Assembly: GCA_944380605.1 (NCBI GenBank)
Contig: CALWIA010000009.1
Coordinates: forward strand, 1-64,000
Reading direction: 5' to 3'
Length of the DNA: 64,000 nucleotides
Origin: an uncultured Lachnospiraceae bacterium
GTDB lineage: Bacteria; Bacillota; Clostridia; Lachnospirales; Lachnospiraceae
In this document: positions 25,703-33,095 of the stretch, piece by piece
How the letters are laid out: every line of letters starts with the position of its first letter
Numbering within the stretch: position 1 is the first letter of the stretch
Translations under genes and position numbers: made by a program
The notes under the pieces: generated by a model
What the model was told of the DNA's origin: nothing
Databases searched by the model: none
The model's input: only the letters and a program-made list of their open reading frames with translations

Positions 25703-25738
25703 GGCCGCCGGGGGGATTTCCTCTCCCGGCGGCCTTTT
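25703..25738 (+). terminator. intrinsic terminator after the polyol dehydrogenase
   Basis: A perfect 10-bp GGCCGCCGGG/CCCGGCGGCC stem followed by TTTT. Confidence 0.85.
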
Positions 25739-25767
25739 GCGCGATACGCCGGCCGGGCATCCGACGG
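25732..25767. repeat. 36-bp dispersed repeat, copy 2
   Basis: Direct repeat of 23863-23898 with two mismatches. The pair brackets the PNPOx-like and polyol dehydrogenase genes. Confidence 0.75.
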
Positions 25768-25809
25768 GAGGCGGTCCCCAAACGCGGCGGAAAAAAGAGA
25801 AAAATCTCC

Positions 25810-25838
25810 TTGCCAAACCAGGGCGTATCGTTTATAAT
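25810..25838 (+). promoter_or_regulatory. tRNA-Val promoter
   Basis: TTGCCA (25810-25815), 17 bases, TATAAT (25833-25838), eleven bases before the mature tRNA 5' end. Confidence 0.8.
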
Positions 25839-25849
25839 AAACTTCGAAT

Positions 25850-25922
25850 GGAGATATAGCTCAGCTGGGAGAGCATCTGCTTGACGTGTAGAGGGTCGTA
25901 GGTTCGAGTCCTATTGTCTCCA
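25850..25922 (+). tRNA. tRNA-Val (anticodon GAC)
   Basis: A 73-nt cloverleaf. Acceptor GGAGATA pairs with TGTCTCC. The D arm is GCTCAGCTGGGAGAGC. The anticodon stem TCTGC/GTAGA has one G-T and a seven-base loop TTGACGT, giving anticodon GAC (reads GUC, valine). The T arm is GTAGG-TTCGAGT-CCTAT. Discriminator A is at 25922 and CCA is not encoded. It is a single tRNA with its own promoter and terminator. Confidence 0.95.
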
Positions 25923-25930
25923 TTTCCTTA

Positions 25931-25961
25931 TCCGGATCTGCCAGCGGCAGGTCCGGATTTT
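25931..25961 (+). terminator. intrinsic terminator after tRNA-Val
   Basis: A 12-bp TCCGGATCTGCC/GGCAGGTCCGGA stem with one G-T and a three-base loop, then TTTT. Confidence 0.85.
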
Positions 25962-26000
25962 GTGTAACAGGTATCTCGATAATTGGGGAGGGGAAGGAAC

Positions 26001-26903
26001 ATGCCGCAGCATGTGGTGGTTGTGGAGTACCGGCCGGAATGGCCGCTGGCATATGAAAAGGAAAAAGAGCGGATTCAGAAGATTTTAAAGGAGAACTGCC
26101 TGGCGCTGTGGCATATCGGCAGTACGTCGGTGCCGGGGCTGGCGGCCAAGCCGGTGATCGATATTCTTGGGGCTGTGAGAAGTCTGGAAGAAGTGGACGC
26201 GGTTTCGGAAGCCTTTGTACAGGCCGGCTATGCGTGCATGGGAGAGTTTGGAATCGTCGGCCGGCGCTATTTCCGCAAAGGCGGAGAGGAACGGACCCAT
26301 CAGATTCATCTGTTCTGCGGAGACGACTGGGACAGCCTGCACCGCCATCTGGCATTCCGGGACTTTATGCGTGCCCACGAAAAAGAACGGGAAGCCTACG
26401 GAGAACTGAAAAAGAAGCTGGCGGAGCAGCATCCATGGGATATTGAAGCATACTGCGATGGAAAGGACGAATTTGTAAAAGAAATGGAGCGGCGGGCGCT
26501 GGCGGAATATGACGGCGCCTGGGACCGGCTGTATCTGGCGGCGAGAAGGATTCAGTATCCGAGGAAAATTTCGCCGCTTATGGAGGCGGGCACGGTGGCT
26601 GCCGCGCTGCTGACAGAAGCGGGCCATGTATATGCCGGCGTCTGCATCGATACCGCCTGTTCCATGGGCATGTGCGCAGAGCGAAACGCCATGGCCCAGA
26701 TGATCAGCCAGGGAGAAAGCCGGGTGGCAAAGATCGCGGCTCTGATGCCGGATGGCAGGGCGGTCATGCCTTGCGGCGTCTGCCGGGAATTTATGATGCA
26801 GCTGGGAGAAGGGGCGGAAAACATCGAGATTCTGAAGGATTACGAAACCGGACAGACGGTCCGGCTGAAAGAACTGATGCCGCATTGGTGGAGCGGGGCG
26901 TGA
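26001..26903 (+). CDS. GrpB-family nucleotidyltransferase-like domain fused to cytidine deaminase
   Basis: A 300-aa two-domain protein. Residues 1-170 are a GrpB (UPF0157) domain: VEYRPEWPLAYEKEKERI, HIGSTSVPGLAAKPVIDI, and the HLAFRDFMRAHEKEREAYGELKKKLAE segment. Residues about 180-300 are a zinc cytidine-deaminase fold with CAERNA (zinc Cys and catalytic Glu) and PCGVCREF (two further zinc cysteines). The deaminase residues are complete, so nucleoside or base deamination is plausible. The role of GrpB is poorly known. The domains are in one frame with no sign of an assembly join. ATG 26001 follows GGGGAGGGGAAGG. Confidence 0.88.
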   Translation: MPQHVVVVEYRPEWPLAYEKEKERIQKILKENCLALWHIGSTSVPGLAAKPVIDILGAVRSLEEVDAVSEAFVQAGYACMGEFGIVGRRYFRKGGEERTHQIHLFCGDDWDSLHRHLAFRDFMRAHEKEREAYGELKKKLAEQHPWDIEAYCDGKDEFVKEMERRALAEYDGAWDRLYLAARRIQYPRKISPLMEAGTVAAALLTEAGHVYAGVCIDTACSMGMCAERNAMAQMISQGESRVAKIAALMPDGRAVMPCGVCREFMMQLGEGAENIEILKDYETGQTVRLKELMPHWWSGA

Positions 26904-26924
26904 CTGGATCACGCCCCGTTTTTT
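26894..26924. terminator. terminator overlapping the GrpB-CDA stop codon
   Basis: CGGGGCGTGA/TCACGCCCCG perfect 10-bp stem followed by six T. The 5' arm contains the stop codon. A neighbouring gene converges from the minus strand. Confidence 0.85.
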
Positions 26925-26927
26925 GTT

Positions 26928-27413
26928 TTATTTTTTTGCGAAGCGATTCATGAAAAAGTCTGTAAAAGCCGCCAGTTCTTCCGGCTGCGACACATAAACG
27001 TAAAGTTTTTCATCGTCCAGCCAGTCATAGGCATTGATGCCGATATAGCTTTTCTTGTCCGGGTAGATAATAAAAGCGTCGTTGGGATACTTGTTCCGGT
27101 AAGCTTTCAAAATGTCGGAACGGCGGTAGTACGTGGCTTCGCCCCGGCCGGAAAGATCGGGAACGGTGGGTACCACCGCGATGGTCTGGCTTTCTTCTTC
27201 CCATCCCACGATCAGATTGCCGATCTTTGTCTTGCTGCCGTGGACCAATAGATAATTGAAGCGGCTGACATCTTCTGTATATCCGAAGATCAGCTGGTAG
27301 CGGTCCCCGCCAGGCACTGCCTGGTTAAACAGATCCCGCATCTTTCTGGCGTTGGCGCTGCTTTTCTCCATGTCGATTTCCGGCCCTTTAAACAATTTTC
27401 CGAAAAGACCCAT
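26928..27413 (-). CDS. conserved protein of unknown function
   Basis: A 161-aa soluble protein with no signal peptide or membrane segment. It begins MGLFGKLFKGPEIDMEK, an amphipathic opening often seen on small cytoplasmic clostridial proteins. It continues with alternating beta strands and aromatic residues (NYLLVHGSKTKIGNLIVGW). I do not recognise a family. The RBS AGGAGG is ten bases upstream on the minus strand. Its upstream region shares a 16-bp motif with the tetR leader, so the neighbouring TetR repressor may control it. Confidence 0.7.
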   Translation of the reverse strand: MGLFGKLFKGPEIDMEKSSANARKMRDLFNQAVPGGDRYQLIFGYTEDVSRFNYLLVHGSKTKIGNLIVGWEEESQTIAVVPTVPDLSGRGEATYYRRSDILKAYRNKYPNDAFIIYPDKKSYIGINAYDWLDDEKLYVYVSQPEELAAFTDFFMNRFAKK

Positions 27414-27451
27414 TGTGACTTCCTCCTGTTAAAATAAGAATAAATTTTGTG

Positions 27452-27467
27452 ATTTGTCTTTATTTTG
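27452..27467. promoter_or_regulatory. candidate TetR operator, site 1
   Basis: ATTTGTCTTTATTTTG, 39 bases before the start of the 161-aa gene. The exact reverse complement is at 28179-28194 in the tetR leader. Confidence 0.5.
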
Positions 27468-27473
27468 CGTAAG

Positions 27474-27516
27474 AAAAAATCCGGACGAACCGGAATCCTT
27501 CGGTGCCGGTCCGGAC
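27474..27516 (-). terminator. terminator after tetR
   Basis: On the minus strand, TCCGGAC/GTCCGGA with an inner ACCGG/CCGGT is followed by TTTTTT. Confidence 0.75.
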
Positions 27517-27535
27517 GGATCTGGATCGGTTTGGG

Positions 27536-28162
27536 TTACCGTGAAGGCAGCGGCTGATCCCGGAAGGTCTGCAGCAGATCCACGATGGCGCGGATCTGGA
27601 CGCGGACGGTTTCGTCTGCCGCTTCCGGAACAAACAGAGGCAGCGTATCCGGAATGGCCCGGCGCAGGATCATAACAGTAAGGCTTAAGTTGGTGAACAG
27701 GCGGATGCGGTCTGTATCCGCCTGGATTCCAAAGCCCTCCAGGATCTGTCCGAACAGGCGCTGCTGCCGGATGCGGAACGTCTGATAGCTTTCTTCGGAC
27801 AGACGGCGGAAAAGCTGCTGCTGTTCTTCAATGGTCAGAACCACGATGCCGTGTTCTTCTCCATAGCAGCAGTGCTGGAGAAACGTTTCCACAGCGCCGC
27901 GCCAGTCCAGAGCCGGGTCCTGCATCAGCTGTTCCACATAAGCGAGAATCCGCGGCTGCTGCAGGTACAGCGCCTCCACGATCAGGTCCTCCTTGGTTGA
28001 GAAAAAGGAGTAAAAAAACGTCCGGGAAATCCCCGCTGCCTTATAGATCTGCTCTACGGTGGTATGCTGGATTCCCTGCCGGGCCATAAGAGAAAGACCG
28101 GCGGAAAGCAGTTCCGCCCGGACGCGTTCCCGGTCTTCTTCGGAGTAAGCAACTTTCGGCAT
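27536..28162 (-). CDS. TetR/AcrR-family transcriptional regulator
   Basis: A 208-aa repressor. The N-terminal helix-turn-helix covers about residues 10-55 (LSLMARQGIQHTTVEQIYKAAGISRTFFYSFFSTKEDL), the typical TetR DNA-binding arrangement. The C-terminal ligand domain is divergent and leucine-rich. It has its own promoter (28211-28239). A 16-bp motif just downstream of that promoter's expected start site suggests autoregulation. A MATE exporter lies directly upstream on the same strand, a common target type, but the shared motif points to the 161-aa gene downstream instead. Confidence 0.92.
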   Translation of the reverse strand: MPKVAYSEEDRERVRAELLSAGLSLMARQGIQHTTVEQIYKAAGISRTFFYSFFSTKEDLIVEALYLQQPRILAYVEQLMQDPALDWRGAVETFLQHCCYGEEHGIVVLTIEEQQQLFRRLSEESYQTFRIRQQRLFGQILEGFGIQADTDRIRLFTNLSLTVMILRRAIPDTLPLFVPEAADETVRVQIRAIVDLLQTFRDQPLPSR

Positions 28163-28178
28163 CAGATACCTTTCCTTT

Positions 28179-28194
28179 CAAAATAAAGACAAAT
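28179..28194. promoter_or_regulatory. candidate TetR operator, site 2
   Basis: CAAAATAAAGACAAAT, the exact inverse of 27452-27467. It lies between the predicted start site and the tetR ATG (28162), where a bound repressor would block transcription. Confidence 0.5.
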
Positions 28195-28210
28195 ACTGAA
28201 AAGTGTTTTT

Positions 28211-28239
28211 ATTATAGCACAAAGTACATTGCCGCGCAA
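28211..28239 (-). promoter_or_regulatory. sigma-A promoter of tetR
   Basis: On the minus strand, TTGCGC (28239-28234), 17 bases, TATAAT (28216-28211). Confidence 0.75.
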
Positions 28240-28251
28240 GAGGAACCATTA

Positions 28252-29601
28252 TTAGGTTCCGTCCGGACGTTCCGCCCTCTTCCAGAACCGGTAGTAAAGC
28301 AGGCCCGCGGCATCCGCCAGAAACCACCCGATGGGAACCGCCCACCAGATGCCGACGACGCCGATGGAGGGAATGGGGGAGAGAAGGTAGGCCAGAGCGA
28401 CGCGGGTTCCCAGGGAGATCACCGTCAGCACCACGGACATGCCGGGGCGGCCCAGGGCCCGGTACAGCCCGTAGAGCAGAAACAGGCAGCCGATGCCGCA
28501 GTAAAAGGCCCCTTCGATGCGCAGGTAGCGGACGCCCTCCGCAATGATAGCGGTTTCCTGGGGGCTGATAAACAGAAGCATCAGCGGGCGGGCAAAGATC
28601 CAGACCAGGGCGGAGACCGCCAGGCAGAAGCAGATGGAGACTGCCGCGGCGCTTCGCAGGCCGGTCCGGATGCGGTCCTCCCGCCCGGCGCCGTAGTTCT
28701 GGGCGATAAAGGTGGAAAAAGCGTTTCCGAAATCCTGCACCGGCATGTAGGCGAAGGCGTCGATTTTTACCGCGGCGGCGAAGGCGGCCATAATGGCGGG
28801 TCCGAAGCTGTTGACCAGGCCCTGGACCATAAGGATGCCCAGATTCATCACCGACTGCTGGACGCAGGTCAGCACGGAAAAGCCGGCGATCTCGCGGATG
28901 CAGAACAGACGGATGCGCAGGTGGCGGCGGGAAATCCGCAGCTGGGGACAGAACATCCAGGTGTAGAGGGCCAGGCCGATGCCGGAGACATACTGGGCGA
29001 TTACCGTAGCTTCGGCGGCGCCGGCTACGCCCCGTTTCAGGCCCAGCACGAACCACAGATCCAGCACGATGTTCAAAACGGCGGAAACCGCCAGAAACAG
29101 CAGGGGCGCCAGAGAATTGCCCACCGCCCGCAGCAGGGAGGCGAAGTAGTTGTAAAGAAACGTGGCCGCGATGCCGAAAAAAATGACAAAGACGTATTCC
29201 CGCATCGGCGCCATCACGTCTTCCGGCACCCGGAGAAAGACCAGAATCCAGTCCAGGCCGGCAAAAACCGCCAGGTTCAGAACCAGAGTCAGGACGGCGA
29301 TCAGGAAAAAGGAAGCGCACATGCCTTCTTTTAAGGCTTCCTCATCCTGCTGCCCGAAGCGTATGGAAAAGACGGCGCCGCTGCCCATGCACAGCCCCAG
29401 CAGAATGGAAGTCAGAAAGGTCATCAGCGTAAAGGCGGAGCCGACGGCAGCCAGGGCGTTGGCCCCCAGAAACCGGCCGACGATCAGCGTATCCGCGATA
29501 TTGTAGCACTGCTGCAGCAGATTTCCCGCGATCATGGGCAGGGCAAACCGCAGCATGGTCTTCATCACCGGCCCCTGTGTCAGATTTCCGTTCATATGCA
29601 A
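28252..29601 (-). CDS. MATE-family multidrug efflux transporter
   Basis: A 449-aa integral membrane protein with about twelve hydrophobic helices in two halves. The N-terminal signature is FALPMIAGNLLQQCYNIADTLIVGRFLGANALAAVGSA, typical of DinF/NorM-like MATE exporters. These use Na+ or H+ gradients to export cationic drugs or metabolites. An upstream ATG at 29601 is two codons ahead of MNGNLTQGP; either may be used. A strong promoter and a palindromic operator-like site precede it. The gene ends 89 bases before tetR. Confidence 0.92.
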   Translation of the reverse strand: MHMNGNLTQGPVMKTMLRFALPMIAGNLLQQCYNIADTLIVGRFLGANALAAVGSAFTLMTFLTSILLGLCMGSGAVFSIRFGQQDEEALKEGMCASFFLIAVLTLVLNLAVFAGLDWILVFLRVPEDVMAPMREYVFVIFFGIAATFLYNYFASLLRAVGNSLAPLLFLAVSAVLNIVLDLWFVLGLKRGVAGAAEATVIAQYVSGIGLALYTWMFCPQLRISRRHLRIRLFCIREIAGFSVLTCVQQSVMNLGILMVQGLVNSFGPAIMAAFAAAVKIDAFAYMPVQDFGNAFSTFIAQNYGAGREDRIRTGLRSAAAVSICFCLAVSALVWIFARPLMLLFISPQETAIIAEGVRYLRIEGAFYCGIGCLFLLYGLYRALGRPGMSVVLTVISLGTRVALAYLLSPIPSIGVVGIWWAVPIGWFLADAAGLLYYRFWKRAERPDGT

Positions 29602-29625
29602 TTCCTTTCTGTATGTAAGATATAA

Positions 29626-29640
29626 ATTTCATTATGAAAT
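29626..29640. promoter_or_regulatory. palindromic operator-like site at the MATE start region
   Basis: ATTTCA-TTA-TGAAAT, a 6-bp dyad with a three-base centre. It begins one base downstream of the MATE -10 box, covering the likely transcription start. Confidence 0.5.
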
Positions 29641-29641
29641 C

Positions 29642-29670
29642 ATTATAAACATTTATATTTCGAAAGTCAA
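29642..29670 (-). promoter_or_regulatory. sigma-A promoter of the MATE gene
   Basis: On the minus strand, TTGACT (29670-29665), 17 bases, TATAAT (29647-29642): a near-consensus promoter. Confidence 0.8.
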
Positions 29671-29678
29671 TCATGCAC

Positions 29679-29707
29679 TTGCGGTTCGGAGAAATCTGGC
29701 GTATACT
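29679..29707 (+). promoter_or_regulatory. sigma-A promoter of the Lrp-type regulator
   Basis: TTGCGG (29679-29684), 17 bases, TATACT (29702-29707). It is divergent from the MATE promoter, with -35 boxes eight bases apart. Confidence 0.75.
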
Positions 29708-29738
29708 GAAAGAAAACGAAACGAGAAGGAGAATGGAG

Positions 29739-30197
29739 ATGTTTCTGGACGGACTGGATGAACTGGATCGGAAGATTGTGGGACTGCTGATTGAAAATGC
29801 CCGGATGTCCTATTCGGACATTGGAGAACAGATCGGGATTTCCCGGGTGGCGGTCCGGGCGCGGATCCAGGCGCTGGAAGAAGCGGGCGTGATTGAAGAG
29901 TATACCACCATTATCAACCCGCAGAAAATCAGCGGCGCGGTGTCCTGCTATTTTGAACTGGAGATCCGGCCGGATGGACTGCAGGAGGCGGAAAGCCGGC
30001 TGATGGAACAGGAGTGTATTACCCAGATTTACCGGGTGACGGGAAACGGCCGGCTGCATGTCCATGCCGTGGCCGCCTCCGGCGAAGAGATGGAGCGGCT
30101 GATTCGGGAGGTTATGGATCCTCTGCCGGGCCTGTTAAGCTGCAGCTGCCATGCGATCCTTTCCCGTCTGAAGGATGTAAAGGGACTGAGGCTGTAA
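29739..30197 (+). CDS. Lrp/AsnC-family transcriptional regulator
   Basis: A 152-aa regulator. The N-terminal winged helix (about 1-55) is LDELDRKIVGLLIENARMSYSDIGEQIGISRVAVRARI. The C-terminal RAM domain binds amino acids or related ligands (IYRVTGNGRLHVHAVAASGEEMERLI). I chose ATG 29739 because AAGGAG is seven bases upstream; ATG 29733 would leave only one base. It is transcribed divergently from the MATE exporter, so control of that gene is a reasonable guess. Confidence 0.9.
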   Translation: MFLDGLDELDRKIVGLLIENARMSYSDIGEQIGISRVAVRARIQALEEAGVIEEYTTIINPQKISGAVSCYFELEIRPDGLQEAESRLMEQECITQIYRVTGNGRLHVHAVAASGEEMERLIREVMDPLPGLLSCSCHAILSRLKDVKGLRL

Positions 30198-30247
30198 AAA
30201 ACGCGGCAGAACCGCCCGAAATGGACAGCCCCGCCGCGCCGGCAGCA

Positions 30248-31450
30248 TTAGAAATAGTCGGAAATATAGGGTTTTCGATGGATGACCGCATGATCCAGCA
30301 TGTGCAGCGTTTCCGTGTCGGCCTGGATCCGCTCCAGATCCGCCAGCTGGGTCGCGTGTTTGTATCCCAGCAGCAGAGTGGTCAGCGTCCCGATGGACAG
30401 CGCCGCCTGGTGAGGGCAGCTGCCTTCGGTCAGCGACGCGGCGCCGCCGGATATGGACAGGGTCAGGGTCTTTCGGTTCCACTCCAGAATGGGGTCGGAA
30501 ATCTCCAGGGAGAAGGTACCGGCAAATCCGGGGTGGAAGCGGTAGCGTTTCAGGAAGCCCTCCAGGTCTACGATGCGCCCCATGATATAGGGGCGGATGG
30601 TTTCCTTGATATCGCTGTCTTCCAGGCTGAAGGCGATGGGTTCGCTGAAATAGTTGTACCCTACCACCTCATCCACCATGGACTCATGGGCGCCGATATA
30701 CTTCCACAGACCTTTCCGGGACTCGGAGTCCAGGTAGATCATTTCCTTGATGTGCATGACGTCGTCTTTGATCAGGTAGACCATGTAGCCGGAAGGCGTG
30801 CCGTCTTCCCGGTAGTAGACCGCTACGGTGGTGTCGTCCTCGTCCCACCGCCAGTATTCGTCCCAGGCCAGATGGTTGCGGAACAGACATCCGTGGGTCT
30901 GGGAGGCGAAGCGGGTGTGGAGGTTCATAAAATCCGCGTCCTCCCAGGAAACCCGCCGGACGTGGCCGGGCACCTGAATGCTGCGGGGCAGCTGCACGTC
31001 CCGGATCTGATAGGACATTTTGTCGGATACGATTTCCCAGCCCTTTTTCCGGTACAGAGGGATGGAATAGGGGTACAGCAGGGCCAGCGTCTGGCCGCTT
31101 TCCCGCATTTCCCACAGACTCTGCTTCATCAGCCGGGACATCAGCCCCATGCCGGAGTATTCCGGATAAGTGGAAACGCTGGTGATGAAGGCGATGGGGC
31201 AGACCGCTCCGTGGATGTTCATCTCCAGAGGGTAGGCGGCAAACTGGGAAATCAGGCTGCCGCCGTCGAAGCATCCCCAGACGTTGGCCCGTTCCAGCAC
31301 CGGGAATTTGGACTGCTTGATTTCATCGTCTTCCCAGCCGATTTCCTGAAGGGATTTTTCCGTTACCTGGAACGCGTAGCGGAGCAGTCCGTTGTATTGG
31401 GTCAGATCTTCGGAAGTCAGCTTCCGGATCTGAAAAGATTCTGCATTCAT
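30248..31450 (-). CDS. Eis-like GNAT acetyltransferase with C-terminal sterol-carrier-like domain
   Basis: A 400-aa protein with the three-part Eis layout. The N-terminal GNAT domain carries the acetyl-CoA loop YPEYSGMGLMSRLMKQSL. A second GNAT-like domain begins near residue 150. The C-terminal part (LEISDPILEWNRKTLTLSISGG...LSIGTLTTLLLGYKHATQL) is the SCP2-like fold. Relatives acetylate aminoglycosides, lysines or peptides; the substrate here is unknown. It lies 26 bases after the YitT-like gene on the same strand, so both should respond to the MerR-type promoter upstream. Confidence 0.88.
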   Translation of the reverse strand: MNAESFQIRKLTSEDLTQYNGLLRYAFQVTEKSLQEIGWEDDEIKQSKFPVLERANVWGCFDGGSLISQFAAYPLEMNIHGAVCPIAFITSVSTYPEYSGMGLMSRLMKQSLWEMRESGQTLALLYPYSIPLYRKKGWEIVSDKMSYQIRDVQLPRSIQVPGHVRRVSWEDADFMNLHTRFASQTHGCLFRNHLAWDEYWRWDEDDTTVAVYYREDGTPSGYMVYLIKDDVMHIKEMIYLDSESRKGLWKYIGAHESMVDEVVGYNYFSEPIAFSLEDSDIKETIRPYIMGRIVDLEGFLKRYRFHPGFAGTFSLEISDPILEWNRKTLTLSISGGAASLTEGSCPHQAALSIGTLTTLLLGYKHATQLADLERIQADTETLHMLDHAVIHRKPYISDYF

Positions 31451-31476
31451 AAGGGCCTCCTTATTTTGCGGGGCGT

Positions 31477-32145
31477 TCAGGACGCGGCCCGCTCCCCCGC
31501 GGCTTCCAGCCGGAAATTCTGCACCAGGTCAATGAGCCAGGAAGAGATGGTAACGGTGATCAGAGAAAAGGCGATGCGTTTCACCGGAATATAGGTCAGG
31601 GACAAAAACAGCACCGTAAAGTCCGTAAACAGGTAGCAGTGGGAGATGCGCCACCGGGTCAGGTGGGAAATGGTCATGGCCAGGGCGTCGTCGCCGCTGC
31701 TGGAGCCACCCTGCCGCACCACTAGGCCGACGCCGATGCCGATGAACATGCCGCCCAGCAAAGCGGCTAACAGCGGCTGGCCCGACAGGTTGGGCAGTAC
31801 CGGCGGGAACTGCTCCCAGAGCCGGAACCAGGCGGAAAAGCTGAGGGTAGACAAAAGCGCCGTCTTGAAAAATCCGCCGCCCAGGAATTTCAGGGCCAGC
31901 AGATAGCAGCTGAAATCCAGGATAGGCGTCAGCAGAGAAGGAGAGATGCCGAACCAGTGGTTCAGCAGCAGGATCATTCCAAGAACGCCGCCCTCGGTGA
32001 TATTGGTCTGCTGATGGATGTTGTACATGCCAAAGGAAGAGATGGCGGTTCCCAGCAGGATAATGGCCAGTTTTTTGCGGGTGATGCCGGCGGTCAGCGC
32101 GGCGATCTGTTTTTTCAGTGATACATTTTGTTTCATGATGTTCAT
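31477..32145 (-). CDS. YitT-family membrane protein
   Basis: A 222-aa integral membrane protein with about five hydrophobic helices. The family pattern is clear: NITEGGVLGMILLLNHWFGISPSLLTPILDFSCYLLALKFLG and the GIGVGLVVRQGGSSSGDDALA segment. It lacks the cytoplasmic DUF2179 domain that many YitT proteins carry. The start is either ATG 32145 or ATG 32136 (MKQNVS). It heads an operon with the Eis-like gene. Its promoter has MerR features and is divergent from a MerR regulator, so inducible expression is likely. The transport substrate is unknown. Confidence 0.85.
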   Translation of the reverse strand: MNIMKQNVSLKKQIAALTAGITRKKLAIILLGTAISSFGMYNIHQQTNITEGGVLGMILLLNHWFGISPSLLTPILDFSCYLLALKFLGGGFFKTALLSTLSFSAWFRLWEQFPPVLPNLSGQPLLAALLGGMFIGIGVGLVVRQGGSSSGDDALAMTISHLTRWRISHCYLFTDFTVLFLSLTYIPVKRIAFSLITVTISSWLIDLVQNFRLEAAGERAAS

Positions 32146-32161
32146 TCCTTTCTTTAAATTC

Positions 32162-32192
32162 AGTCTAAACCCTGGTATAATACTAAGGTCAA
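32162..32192 (-). promoter_or_regulatory. MerR-type promoter with 19-bp spacer and central dyad
   Basis: On the minus strand, TTGACC (32192-32187), a 19-base spacer, TAGACT (32167-32162). CCCTGGTATAATACTAAGG (32170-32188) is a near-palindrome centred in it. The same dyad contains TATAAT (32176-32181) on the plus strand, a probable -10 for the MerR gene. Confidence 0.6.
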
Positions 32193-32239
32193 GAGGTAAA
32201 AATAAGAAAGTTGCAAAAAATGGAAAGGCAGATGGAGCT

Positions 32240-33046
32240 ATGAAGGACTACTACAAGATTCACGAAATTTCCAAACTGTACGGAATCGGCGTGGATTCTC
32301 TGCGGTATTATGAGCGGCTGGGAGTGATCCGGCCGGGCAGAGACGTAAACGGATACCGCCTCTACAGCCTGAAAGACATGTACAAATTGAACATCATCCG
32401 GGACCTGCGGAGCCTGGGATTTTCCATGAAGCAGATCAAGGAATACCTGGACGGCCAGAACGTGGCGAAGACCCGGGAACTGCTGATGCAGGAGCAGACG
32501 CTGATCCGGCAGCAGCAGGAAGAACTGGCTCAGAAGGAAGAGGTCCTGAAGCGGAGCCTTCTGAAACTGGAAAACGCCGCCGGGATACAGCCGGGGGAGT
32601 ACCGGATCAAGCAGCTGCCGGCCAGAAACTGTGTGCAGCTGAACCAGCACATCACCCGGGATGAAGAAATGGATTTTGCCATTAAGCGGCTGCAGCGGAA
32701 ATATGAGAAGGAAATCCAGGTGTTCGGAAATCATTCCATCGGCGCGTTTTTATCTATGGAAGACATTCAGAACGGCCGCACCAACGTATACAACTCCGTT
32801 TTTTTTATTCTGGAAAAAGAGACCCAGGAGTGGGAGTTCCAGCTGCCGGCCGGGGCGTATTTGTCCTGCTATTACCGGGGGGAATACGAACAGAACGGCC
32901 GCTGCATCCGAAGCCTGCTGCGCTATGCCCGGGAGAAAGAACTGCGGCTGGATGGAAATCCCTTTGAAATCTATGAGGTGGACAACCGCTATACGGTGCA
33001 GCCGGAAGAATTCCTGACGGAGATTCAGGTAAAGATCTGCGAATAG
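32240..33046 (+). CDS. MerR-family regulator with GyrI-like effector domain
   Basis: A 268-aa BmrR-like activator. The N-terminal winged helix is YYKIHEISKLYGIGVDSLRYYERLGVIRPGR, with GYRLYSLKDMYKLNIIRDLRSLGFSMKQIKEYL completing the MerR domain. A long coiled-coil dimerisation helix (about 85-120) follows. The C-terminal 140 residues resemble the GyrI/BmrR small-molecule-binding fold. ATG 32240 is used; upstream in-frame codons lack an RBS and overlap the operator. It is divergent from the yitT-like/Eis-like operon, its probable target. Confidence 0.9.
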   Translation: MKDYYKIHEISKLYGIGVDSLRYYERLGVIRPGRDVNGYRLYSLKDMYKLNIIRDLRSLGFSMKQIKEYLDGQNVAKTRELLMQEQTLIRQQQEELAQKEEVLKRSLLKLENAAGIQPGEYRIKQLPARNCVQLNQHITRDEEMDFAIKRLQRKYEKEIQVFGNHSIGAFLSMEDIQNGRTNVYNSVFFILEKETQEWEFQLPAGAYLSCYYRGEYEQNGRCIRSLLRYAREKELRLDGNPFEIYEVDNRYTVQPEEFLTEIQVKICE

Positions 33047-33095
33047 ATGAAAAACAGCCGCGGTTCTGACGCCGCGGCTGAAATTTTGCTGCTGT

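Noticed and set aside
30014..31594. 526-codon + strand frame opposite the Eis-like gene
   Set aside because: It begins inside the Lrp gene in another frame and has no recognisable domain. The minus-strand gene is a clear three-domain GNAT.
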